From assembly GCF_003148685.1 (NCBI RefSeq), contig NZ_QGGR01000020.1, positions 1 to 64,000 on the forward strand: a stretch of 64,000 nucleotides of DNA, read 5' to 3'. The notes beneath the pieces are model-generated. The model saw nothing but the letters and a program-made list of their open reading frames with translations, had not been told where the DNA came from and did not search any database. The translations under genes and the position numbers were made by a program. Source of the DNA: Actinoplanes xinjiangensis. GTDB lineage: Bacteria > Actinomycetota > Actinomycetes > Mycobacteriales > Micromonosporaceae. Shown here piece after piece: positions 57,652 through 64,000 of the stretch. Position 1 is the first letter of the stretch. Every line of letters begins with the position of its first letter.

Positions 57652-58856
57652 GGCAGGGTGAACCCCGCCGGTGCCGCCACGTACTTGCCGTAGCCCGGGA
57701 ACGACTGTTGCAACCCGCCGATCAGCCGGTCCGCGGCCTCCGCGCATGTCTCCTTCAGTGTCGTGGCGGCCGCGATCTGCGCCGCCACGAACGGTGCCGC
57801 GAACGACGTGCCGCTCCATGCGACGGCCCCGGTGAAGTCGATCGGGTTGGTCCCGTAGGTCCAGGTGCCGAAGACGTACGGCGCGTGGACCCGCACCCCC
57901 GGCGCGCACGCGGTGATCCAGTCACCGGTGTTGCTGAACGTCGCCGGGACCTCGGCCCCGGCCGGGTCGGTGGTGTCGATCGCGGCCACCGAGATGACCC
58001 CGGGCCTGCTGGCCGGGTAGAAGTTGGGTGTGGCCGCGTCCACGTTGCCGGCGGCCGCGACCACGACGGTCCCGGCGGGCAGGTCGTCGAGGACCGCCTT
58101 GAGTGCGAGTGGTTCCTCGTCACCCACGTAGGTGCCGCCGAGCGACATGCTGATGACCTCGGCGCCGGCGTCACGGGCCCGCAGAATGCCGGCCGCCAGC
58201 GTCCACTCGTCGCAGATCCCGTGGACGTTGAGCACCTGGATCGACGTCAGGTGGGCGCGCCGTGCGTACCGCGCGATGATCCCCGCCGCCGCTGTGCCGT
58301 GCCCGCCCATGAGACCGATCCGCCGGATCGCCTGGTTCTCATAGACCGCGTCCGGCTCATGCCGGCCGTGCCGCTGGTGCTGGTAGAAGACCGGAAGCGT
58401 CAGCGCCGCCGGGTCGAGGCCGGTGTCGATGACCGCCACCCGCACCACGCGACCGTCCGTGGCCTGGTCGCCCACCTCCGGGTTCGGGGCGGGCGCCGGG
58501 TCGGTGGCGGTGCCTCCGTGCAGTTTCGGCTGGCCGCTGATCGGGATGGCGTTGGCGGCGAACACGTGGTTGAGCCCGACCCGGGGGCTGTTGCCCAGAG
58601 CCCGCAGCTCGCCCACCACCGTCGGCACGACCGGCGGGTCGTCGCCCGTATCCGGCAGCACGTACCGGTGAACGTACTCGTCGATCCCGTCGGGGGCCTC
58701 GCTCCGCTGCGCGCCCAGGCCCCGCATGGCGCCGCGGACCATTCCGGCGTCGTCCGCGGCCACCAGGATCTCATTGGCCATGTAGTAGGTGTTGCCAGTG
58801 CGCCGGACTCGTGGATCAAGCGCCCACGGGTTCGGGAAGCTGGTCTCTCCGGGCAT
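57648..58856 (-). CDS. Cytoplasmic S8 family subtilisin-like protease
   Basis: A 402-residue subtilase. The catalytic triad is complete: Asp144 (AVIDTGLD), His186 (GGHGTAAAGI) and Ser350 (WSGTSFAAP), with the oxyanion Asn270 (VAAAGN). An N-terminal region of about 130 residues (with VLPDTGDDPPVVPTVV and NHVFAANAIPISG) could be a prodomain or interaction domain. There is no signal peptide, so the enzyme should act inside the cell. It is the last gene of an operon: sigma factor, small protein, subtilase, facing the TPR-CHAT gene. In such a context the two proteases may act in one cascade; this is inference. Confidence 0.95.
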   Translation of the reverse strand: MPGETSFPNPWALDPRVRRTGNTYYMANEILVAADDAGMVRGAMRGLGAQRSEAPDGIDEYVHRYVLPDTGDDPPVVPTVVGELRALGNSPRVGLNHVFAANAIPISGQPKLHGGTATDPAPAPNPEVGDQATDGRVVRVAVIDTGLDPAALTLPVFYQHQRHGRHEPDAVYENQAIRRIGLMGGHGTAAAGIIARYARRAHLTSIQVLNVHGICDEWTLAAGILRARDAGAEVISMSLGGTYVGDEEPLALKAVLDDLPAGTVVVAAAGNVDAATPNFYPASRPGVISVAAIDTTDPAGAEVPATFSNTGDWITACAPGVRVHAPYVFGTWTYGTNPIDFTGAVAWSGTSFAAPFVAAQIAAATTLKETCAEAADRLIGGLQQSFPGYGKYVAAPAGFTLP

Positions 58857-58877
58857 CGTCGTCTCGCTTTCTCGCGG

Positions 58878-59372
58878 TCAGCCGAGCGCCACCCAACCGG
58901 TGACGATCGGCGCGGATTCGGTGCCCCGCAGCCGCAGCCGGATCGATCGCACCACAGGCAGGTCGCTGTAGAACCTGCCCGCCGTGTCGATCGGCCGGCG
59001 GACGGCTCCCCCGTCGTGGAGCAACTCCGCCTCGGTGTGGCCGGCCGGCTCGACGAAACCGTCCACCTCGAACCCCGACGCGGTACGCGAGAGGCCGAGG
59101 TGAACCCGGATGCCGTCCGGCCCGGCCGGGCCGAACACCAGCATCCGCACGTCGTCCGGGCCACGGGTGAGGGCCTCGGCGTCGGTGAGCGAATCCCATT
59201 CCAGGTCGGCGAAGTCCTCACCGTCGGAGCGGAACGCGAACGCGGCAACCGCATACCGTGCCACCTCGGGCGGCATGGGATCCACCCGTGCGATCAATGC
59301 GCTCAATGCCGCGTCCACATTCATGGCGTCGGCCTCCTCCTCGGACGGCGGCAGGTCTTCGTCACCAGTCAT
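58878..59372 (-). CDS. Small protein between sigma factor and subtilase genes
   Basis: A 164-residue acidic cytoplasmic protein. After an acidic start (GDEDLPPSEEEADAM) comes ALIARVDPMPPEVARYAVAAFAFRSDGEDFADLEWDSL, then a beta-rich domain (VRMLVFGPAGPDGIRVHLGLSR, SIRLRLRGTESAPIVTGWV). I do not recognise a family from memory, but the same kind of gene is expected between sigma and S8 genes in such clusters. Its ATG overlaps the sigma gene end by 11 bp and it ends 21 bp before the subtilase start, so all three are one operon. A regulator or inhibitor of the sigma factor or protease is a reasonable guess. Confidence 0.8.
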   Translation of the reverse strand: MTGDEDLPPSEEEADAMNVDAALSALIARVDPMPPEVARYAVAAFAFRSDGEDFADLEWDSLTDAEALTRGPDDVRMLVFGPAGPDGIRVHLGLSRTASGFEVDGFVEPAGHTEAELLHDGGAVRRPIDTAGRFYSDLPVVRSIRLRLRGTESAPIVTGWVALG

Positions 59373-59955
59373 GACCCTGCTCCGCCGGCTCTGATACATC
59401 CGCGAGTTTGCGAAGTTTCTCCAGACAACGCCGCCGGGTCGGCCCGAGGTAGCCGATCGGCACCCCCAGGGCGGCGGCCGCGTCCGCGTACGACGGCGCC
59501 GGCTCGCCCATCAGGACCCTCAGTAACCGCTGGCAGTTGTCGCCGAGCTGGTTGAGCGCCTGCCACAGCCGGCCGGCCAGCGCGTCGCGGCGGACCTCCT
59601 CGTCGGCGGCGACGGCGATCTCCTCCGGCGACTCGTCCTCCCGCGCCGGCCCGATCCACGCCAGGTCGCCGGTCGGGACCATCCGGTTGCGGGCCGCGAG
59701 CACCCGCAGCGACTCCCGGCGTGCGGTCGTGGACAGCCAGGCACCGGCGTGACCGGGGTCGGTCAGCTTGTCCAGGGAGCGCGCGAACCGCTCCCAGGTG
59801 GTCTGGCTGACGTCCTCGGCGTCGGCCCGGCCCAGCCGGTAGGCTCGGGCCACCGACCAGACGAGACCCGCGTACGCCCGGACCAGGTCCTCCCAGGCTG
59901 ACGCGTCGCCGGCCGCCGCCCGCCGTACGAGCGCCGCCGTCTCCTCAGGCTCCAT
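59362..59955 (-). CDS. RNA polymerase sigma factor (sigma-70/ECF-like)
   Basis: A 197-residue sigma factor. Region 2 reads WEDLVRAYAGLVWSVARAYRLGRADAEDVSQTTWERFA; region 4 is shorter than usual and ends with YADAAAALGVPIGYLGPTRRRCLEKLRKL, where a typical -35-binding HTH is seen. The linker holds an acidic stretch (EDESPEEIAVAADEEVRR). It is the first gene of the operon with the small protein and the subtilase; autoregulation of the cluster is likely but not shown. ATG 59955 is the start consistent with family length. Confidence 0.93.
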   Translation of the reverse strand: MEPEETAALVRRAAAGDASAWEDLVRAYAGLVWSVARAYRLGRADAEDVSQTTWERFARSLDKLTDPGHAGAWLSTTARRESLRVLAARNRMVPTGDLAWIGPAREDESPEEIAVAADEEVRRDALAGRLWQALNQLGDNCQRLLRVLMGEPAPSYADAAAALGVPIGYLGPTRRRCLEKLRKLADVSEPAEQGHDW

Positions 59956-60056
59956 CGAGCCCTCCTTCGGTCGTTCCGCGTGACCCGGCCCGCACTGGGA
60001 ATCCTCACCACAATGTCGTCGGCGTCAGTCGATCAGTATGACGTGGGCGCTCCGGG

Positions 60057-60701
60057 TCAGTTGCTCCAGTGGTCCCGCGCGCCGGGCATCGCCGCATAGA
60101 GGCCGGACAATGCGGTGTCGGACTGGGCGCTCACCCACAGCCACACCCCGCCCTCGCCGTGGGTGCGCAGCAGCTGACCGGGCCCGGAATACCAGCGGAC
60201 CGGCGACTCCTCGACGTCGATCCACATCGGCAGGTCGGGCAGCGGCACCCGGTCGAAGCCCGCCAGCGCCGGGCCGACCAGCGCGGCGGGCAGCTCGGCG
60301 GCGTTGCAGAGCTTCTCGTCGTGCTCCTGCACGACCGTGGTCAGGGCGATGTCGACACAGGCCAGGGACACCCGATCGACGTACGGCTGCCAGCCGCCCC
60401 CGGTGTTGACGACGACCGGCGGGTCGTCACCGTCGAGGTGATCGAGCGGCACACCCCAGCACGTGTCGGTGATCTGCGAGTCGGCCCAGTGAAAGATCAG
60501 GACGCCGTCCTCGGTCTGCGGCCCCGCCCGGTCCAGGACCGTGCCCAGCGCGTACGCCTCCCGCAGCGCCGCCGGCATCGGCCCGCGGAACGAACGGCCC
60601 GTGCCGGACAGGCCCCATGCGGCCGCGAACAGGCGCAGGAAATCCCACACCCCGGCCCGGTCAACGATTCGCGGCCGTAGCTGCGCCGCAGTGTCGAACA
60701 T
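60057..60701 (-). CDS. Hypothetical cytoplasmic protein, SUKH-like architecture
   Basis: A 214-residue acidic protein without signal peptide or membrane helix. It starts MFDTAAQLRPRIVDRAGVWDFLRLFAAAWG and has GVLIFHWADSQITDTCWGVPLDHLDGDDPPVVV, a pattern reminiscent of SMI1/KNR4-like proteins, and ends VWLWVSAQSDTALSGLYAAMPGARDHWSN. No family can be fixed. AGGA lies 11 bases before the ATG. It is divergent from the PLD-like gene with 94 bp between the starts. Confidence 0.75.
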   Translation of the reverse strand: MFDTAAQLRPRIVDRAGVWDFLRLFAAAWGLSGTGRSFRGPMPAALREAYALGTVLDRAGPQTEDGVLIFHWADSQITDTCWGVPLDHLDGDDPPVVVNTGGGWQPYVDRVSLACVDIALTTVVQEHDEKLCNAAELPAALVGPALAGFDRVPLPDLPMWIDVEESPVRWYSGPGQLLRTHGEGGVWLWVSAQSDTALSGLYAAMPGARDHWSN

Positions 60702-60795
60702 GAACCGGATCCTAGAGTGTCACCGGGTCGCTCAGCCGATCGGACGATCCGATCAAACGAGGCCGGCCGGGCGGTCCTGGGCCGACACTGAGGGT

Positions 60796-61902
60796 ATGGG
60801 CCTGGACCTGGGAAGTGTCGAGTTCTACGCCGGACCACCCGTGCTCGGCGGGCCGGACGACCTGGACGCCGTGATCCGCGAGTTCATCGACGGTGCGGCC
60901 GAGACGCTGCTGATCGCCGTGCAGGAGCTGGACTCCCGGCCGATCGCCGAGGCGGTGCTGGCCGCCAAACTCCGCAAGGTCCGCATCCAGATCATCCTCG
61001 AGGGCGACTACCTGCGGGAGGATCCACCGCGGGCCGATCCGTGGGCGGTGAGCGGCGACAACGAGTCCAACCGGGTCATCCATGCCGCTCTGCTGCGCGC
61101 CGGCGTGGACCTGATCACCGACCTGAACCCGAAGATCTTCCACCAGAAGTTCATCGTCCGCGATCCGGGGCGCGACACCGCGGCGGTGCTGACCGGCTCG
61201 ACGAACTTCACCCGTACCGACACCGGCATCAACCCGCCGGACAACCCGGAACAGCGCGGCAACAACCTCAACCACCTGGTGATCCTGCGCGGGCAGACCG
61301 CCGCGAACCTCTACCTGGCCGAGTTCCAGCGGATGCGGTCCGGCACGTTCGGCGCCCTCCAGGAACGGGTCAACCCGCGCCCCGCGGAGTTCCGCCTCGG
61401 CCGGATCCGGGTGAAGCCGATCTTCGCCCCGTACCACGGCCCGGAGATGGAGATCATGAAGCAGATGCTGAAGGCGGCCGAACGCGTCGACTTCGCGATG
61501 TTCACGTTCGCCCAGTCGTCCGGCATCGACGACACCATGGAGTGGCTGCTGCGGGCGGGCATCCCGATCCGCGGCGTCCTCGACCGGGGGCAGGGCTCGC
61601 AGGAGTGGGCGGCCACCAAGCGGCTGAAGGCGGCCGGTGCCGACCTCTACGAGAACACCTTCGGCAACGGCGTCCGCAAGGTCCACCACAAACTCATGAT
61701 CATCGACCGGCGGCTGGTGGTCGCCGGCAGCTTCAACTTCACGGCGCCGGCCAACACCCTCAACGACGAGAACATCGTCGTGCTCGGCGACCTGGAGGAG
61801 ACCGACCCGGCCGCCGAGACCGCCCAGCGCCGGCTCGCCGCCTACGCCCTCGCCGAGATCGACCGCATCGTCACCGACCTCGCCCACCCGGTCCCGGCCT
61901 GA
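60796..61902 (+). CDS. Phospholipase D-like protein with two HKD motifs
   Basis: A 368-residue protein. The two catalytic motifs are HQKFIVRD (HxKxxxxD, His116-Lys118-Asp123) followed by LTGSTNFT, and HHKLMIID at about 305 followed by VAGSFNFT, the arrangement of PLD enzymes with both half-sites in one chain. The substrate could be phospholipid or nucleic acid; both exist in the family. No signal peptide or membrane helix is present, so the protein acts in the cytoplasm. ATG 60796 follows directly on GAGGGT. It lies downstream of the CHAT/subtilase/sigma cluster and is a candidate effector (inference). Confidence 0.92.
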   Translation: MGLDLGSVEFYAGPPVLGGPDDLDAVIREFIDGAAETLLIAVQELDSRPIAEAVLAAKLRKVRIQIILEGDYLREDPPRADPWAVSGDNESNRVIHAALLRAGVDLITDLNPKIFHQKFIVRDPGRDTAAVLTGSTNFTRTDTGINPPDNPEQRGNNLNHLVILRGQTAANLYLAEFQRMRSGTFGALQERVNPRPAEFRLGRIRVKPIFAPYHGPEMEIMKQMLKAAERVDFAMFTFAQSSGIDDTMEWLLRAGIPIRGVLDRGQGSQEWAATKRLKAAGADLYENTFGNGVRKVHHKLMIIDRRLVVAGSFNFTAPANTLNDENIVVLGDLEETDPAAETAQRRLAAYALAEIDRIVTDLAHPVPA

Positions 61903-62085
61903 GGGCACCGGCACGGCGACGCTTCGGCGCGGTCGAAGCGGGAGCCGGTCGTGACCTCGGCCGACGGGGTGGCCGGGGCGGTGGGTGGGGCTTCGCCCGA
62001 GTGGGTGAAATGTGGAATCGGCGTGCGGGTAATGGTGGTGGATTGTCGTTGCCGAAGTGATTACCCGGCTTGAGATGGGGCGGGT

Positions 62086-62868
62086 GTGCTGCTCGAATGG
62101 CTGGCACTGTTCGTCGGGCCGGCTTCTGGGGTGGCTGTGGGGATTGCTGAGAAGTTCGCCGAGAAGTTCATCTCCGCCATCAATTCCATGACGCCGGATC
62201 TGGCGGACATCTACGCGGGCAGCCATCGGCAGGCGATGGGGGACTGGCATGCCAGGCAGGTCGCCATGGTCACCGCCTCCGGGGCCGGGTCGGCGATCCT
62301 GCCCGGCTATCACCTGGCCGCGATGGTGGCCGACGTCGCGTTCGTGGTGAACAGGCTCGGTGTGGCCGGGCACGGGGCCGGGGCGATCCTCGGGTATCAG
62401 GCGGGGCGCGGCGACATCCTCGGTGCCGACGACATGGCCGCGATCGTCCTCTACTGGGTGGGCGCCGACGACTTCACCGCGGCGATGAAGCAGGCCGCGC
62501 TGGGTCGTACGGTCGCCGGGTTCATGCCGTTGGTGGCCGGGAATCCGGTCGCCGTCAACAGCGGTGTGCACACGATGATGGGCGGTCTCGGATATCTGGC
62601 CGGGCAGAAGGTGGGATCGAAAGCGGGCGCGAAGGCGGGCGGGAAGCTCGGTGCCAAGGTCGCCGGGCAACTCGCGGCCAAGCTGTCGGCGAAACTGTCC
62701 GGGAAGGTCCTCTCCGGTTTCGTTCCGATTCTCGGCGCCGTCGTGGCCGGTGGGGTGAACGCCTGGATCGTCGACGGGATCCTGGACGCCGCGAAGGACT
62801 ACTACACCGATAAGCTCGGGATCCTCGGTGGTGGGGCAGCGGGCCGTGCCCTTCCGGGCGGCGCCTGA
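62086..62868 (+). CDS. EcsC-like membrane-associated protein
   Basis: A 260-residue hydrophobic protein rich in Gly/Ala, without signal peptide. The middle has VADVAFVVNRLGVAGHGAGAILGYQ and IVLYWVGADDF; a Lys/Ala/Gly-rich helix (GQKVGSKAGAKAGGKLGAK) precedes the C-terminal block GFVPILGAVVAGGVNAWIVDGILDAAKDYY, which matches the usual end of EcsC proteins (IPxxGAxxGGxxN..., then a helix with xxYY). EcsC-type proteins bind membranes and occur in several phage-defence and conflict loci. A GTG start is used. The assignment is by pattern and needs a profile search. Confidence 0.65.
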   Translation: MLLEWLALFVGPASGVAVGIAEKFAEKFISAINSMTPDLADIYAGSHRQAMGDWHARQVAMVTASGAGSAILPGYHLAAMVADVAFVVNRLGVAGHGAGAILGYQAGRGDILGADDMAAIVLYWVGADDFTAAMKQAALGRTVAGFMPLVAGNPVAVNSGVHTMMGGLGYLAGQKVGSKAGAKAGGKLGAKVAGQLAAKLSAKLSGKVLSGFVPILGAVVAGGVNAWIVDGILDAAKDYYTDKLGILGGGAAGRALPGGA

Positions 62869-62929
62869 TCCGCCGGTGGCCGGTCGCTGACCCCACCGGT
62901 GTCGTACCCGGCGTGTAAGTTGCCCGACT

Positions 62930-63604
62930 GTGAAGACCACGTACACATCGGCGGGCGCCGCGCTGGCGCTCCTGCTCGCCGTCAGCGGCTGCTCCTCCGA
63001 CGACCCGGCCGGGCCCACCGGGGCGGCGCCACCGGCGAGCAGCGCGCCGGCGACCGGTGCGCCGTCCGCCAGCGCACCGGCGGGGGTGCCCGCCGCGGCC
63101 GCGGGCGCGTCGATCGGCGCCAAGGGCACGCCGTGTCAGCTGCCGTTCTCCTTCCAGACGGCCGCCGACTGGAAGGCCAAGGCGGTCGACGTGAAGAAGC
63201 TGGGGGAGCTGGCCGCACTGGCCAAGGTCGGCGAGTTCACCGTGGTCTGCGAGATCGACGCCAAACCGGCCGGGAGCATCGGGTTCCTGCGGGTGCACGT
63301 GGCCGACGGGCTCAGCGGGGCGCCGGCCGAGCACCTCCAGGAGTTCGTGAAGGCCGCGGTCGGCAAGCGGGAGGTGTCCGGCACCGACATCACCGATGTG
63401 CAGATCGGCGGGGCGCAGGCCGCCGAGGCGTCGTGGGAGACCTTCGACAAGGAGTACGACATGCGCAGCAGGTACACCGCGTTCGCCATGAACACGAAGG
63501 CGGGCATGGTCGTGGTGCAGCTGGCCCCGCTCGACACCGGGGAGTTCACGTCGATGCTGCCGGCCTACGAGCTGGCGCGGAAGTCCGTGAAGATCCAGGC
63601 CTAG
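62930..63604 (+). CDS. Putative lipoprotein
   Basis: A 224-residue exported protein with a lipobox: LLLAVSGC with the lipidated Cys21. A Ser/Ala/Pro/Gly-rich linker (about 22-65) is followed by a folded domain of about 160 residues with two Cys (GTPCQLPFSFQ, FTVVCEIDA). LAALAKVGEFTVVCEIDAKP and DTGEFTSMLPAYELARKSVKI are typical of small extracytoplasmic DUF domains of actinobacterial lipoproteins; the function is unknown. A GTG start is used. A strong hairpin follows the stop. Confidence 0.85.
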   Translation: MKTTYTSAGAALALLLAVSGCSSDDPAGPTGAAPPASSAPATGAPSASAPAGVPAAAAGASIGAKGTPCQLPFSFQTAADWKAKAVDVKKLGELAALAKVGEFTVVCEIDAKPAGSIGFLRVHVADGLSGAPAEHLQEFVKAAVGKREVSGTDITDVQIGGAQAAEASWETFDKEYDMRSRYTAFAMNTKAGMVVVQLAPLDTGEFTSMLPAYELARKSVKIQA

Positions 63605-63613
63605 GAGCGGATC

Positions 63614-63641
63614 GTCCCGGGGCGGCCGACCGCCCCGGGAC
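63614..63641. terminator. Bidirectional terminator between lipoprotein and monooxygenase genes
   Basis: A perfect 12-bp inverted repeat GTCCCGGGGCGG with CCGCCCCGGGAC, loop of 4 nt, between the convergent 3' ends. Confidence 0.75.
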
Positions 63642-63647
63642 GCACCC

Positions 63648-64000
63648 TCAGTGCAGGACGGCGTCGATGCTGTCGGCCCGCCACTCACGCAGCAACTCGT
63701 GGAAGGCGACCGGTCCCGGCCCGTAGGCGAACATGACCGGCCGCGGGTTGCCTTCGCCGTTGTAGTAGCCGGGGGTGCACTCGGACTGGAACTTGAACGT
63801 CTTCGGCGCGGTCTGGAAGATGACCGCCGCCCATGCCTCCTCGTCCTCGGCGTTCGGCTCGATCCAGCGGGCGCCGCGCTTCTCGGCCTCGCCGACGACC
63901 GCAGCGATGTGGTTGGCCTGCTCCTGGAGCACGTGCACGAAGTTGACGGCGGCGGCGTTCTGCAGCGCTCCGAGGTGGAACAGGTTCGGGAAGCCGTGGC
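63648..64000 (-). CDS. Flavin-containing monooxygenase, C-terminal part
   Basis: The open frame runs off the right end of the window, so only the last 117 residues are seen. GFPNLFHLGALQNAAAVNF, AKTFKFQSECTPGYYNGEG (as TAPKTFKFQSECTPGYYN) and the GPVAFHELLREWRADS tail are typical of the end of Baeyer-Villiger/cyclohexanone-type monooxygenases. It is a second enzyme of the same class as 24887-26353, but the two are not alike in this part. The 5' end lies beyond 64000. Confidence 0.9.
   Translation of the reverse strand, partial: HGFPNLFHLGALQNAAAVNFVHVLQEQANHIAAVVGEAEKRGARWIEPNAEDEEAWAAVIFQTAPKTFKFQSECTPGYYNGEGNPRPVMFAYGPGPVAFHELLREWRADSIDAVLH

Noticed and set aside
60712..63129. An 805-codon minus-strand frame opposite the PLD-like and EcsC-like genes
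   Set aside because: It covers two genes with clear motifs (two HKD sites; EcsC-like end) and an intergenic stretch; a GC-bias artefact.

Overview
ORGANISM. The window is very GC-rich (most genes are strongly G/C at third codon positions), uses many GTG starts with GGAGG-type ribosome sites, and carries typical actinobacterial families: a Ddn-type deazaflavin oxidoreductase, a Methyltransf_19 (DUF574) methyltransferase, a Zur-type operator, STAS/HATPase partner-switching proteins, and DUF6891/DUF6928-like proteins. The mix suggests a filamentous or sporulating actinomycete, most likely Micromonosporaceae (Actinoplanes-like). That placement is inference; there is no rRNA or other marker here to prove it. 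LAYOUT. 0-8.3 kb: 3' end of glgX, then a large secreted Rhs/Hint polymorphic toxin with a short downstream gene in the immunity position, then a methyltransferase. 8.7-18.3 kb: exported proteins (a dead trypsin-like protein with FG-GAP repeats, a 14-repeat RCC1 protein) mixed with ordinary metabolic and regulatory genes; three copies of a 53-nt hairpin sit at 11.5 kb and a fourth at 21.0 kb. 18.3-27.5 kb: a PLP ammonia-lyase, an AraC regulator coupled to a frameshifted methyltransferase, an ECF sigma factor with a membrane partner, a serine hydrolase, and a translationally coupled flavin monooxygenase/alcohol dehydrogenase pair. 27.5-40.3 kb: an accessory island, partly lower in GC, rich in orphan immunity-like genes (SUKH-like, DUF6188-like, DUF6928-like, truncated barstar, DUF6193 remnant, DUF6891-like), broken genes, a transposase tail, half of a tRNA-Arg(ACG) gene, and six copies of a short palindromic element. 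40.3-52.6 kb: a largely housekeeping segment with a Zur-type box in front of a COG0523-like gene whose P-loop is degenerate, an MFS exporter, a double GNAT, thymidine kinase, a STAS/HATPase pair, macro-domain and CAAX-protease genes, methyltransferases, and an esterase carrying five perfect 21-bp repeats. 52.6-53.9 kb: a gene-free tract made mostly of tandem and inverted repeats. 53.9-61.9 kb: a TPR-CHAT protease gene facing an operon for an RNA polymerase sigma factor, a small protein and a cytoplasmic subtilase; a double-HKD phospholipase D-like protein lies downstream. 62.1-64 kb: an EcsC-like membrane-active protein, a lipoprotein, and the C-terminal end of a Baeyer-Villiger-type monooxygenase. 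HOW THE GENES WORK TOGETHER. The strongest multi-gene unit is the CHAT/subtilase/sigma cluster, which reads like a two-protease, conflict- or cell-death-type module with its own transcription factor, followed by a PLD-like and an EcsC-like protein as possible effectors (inference). The second is contact-dependent competition: one complete Rhs toxin with a candidate immunity gene at one end, and an island of immunity-like genes with a tRNA-derived junction at 28-40 kb. The 35-nt elements of that island and the 53-nt hairpins at 11.5/21.0 kb are the least explained sequence signals in the window.
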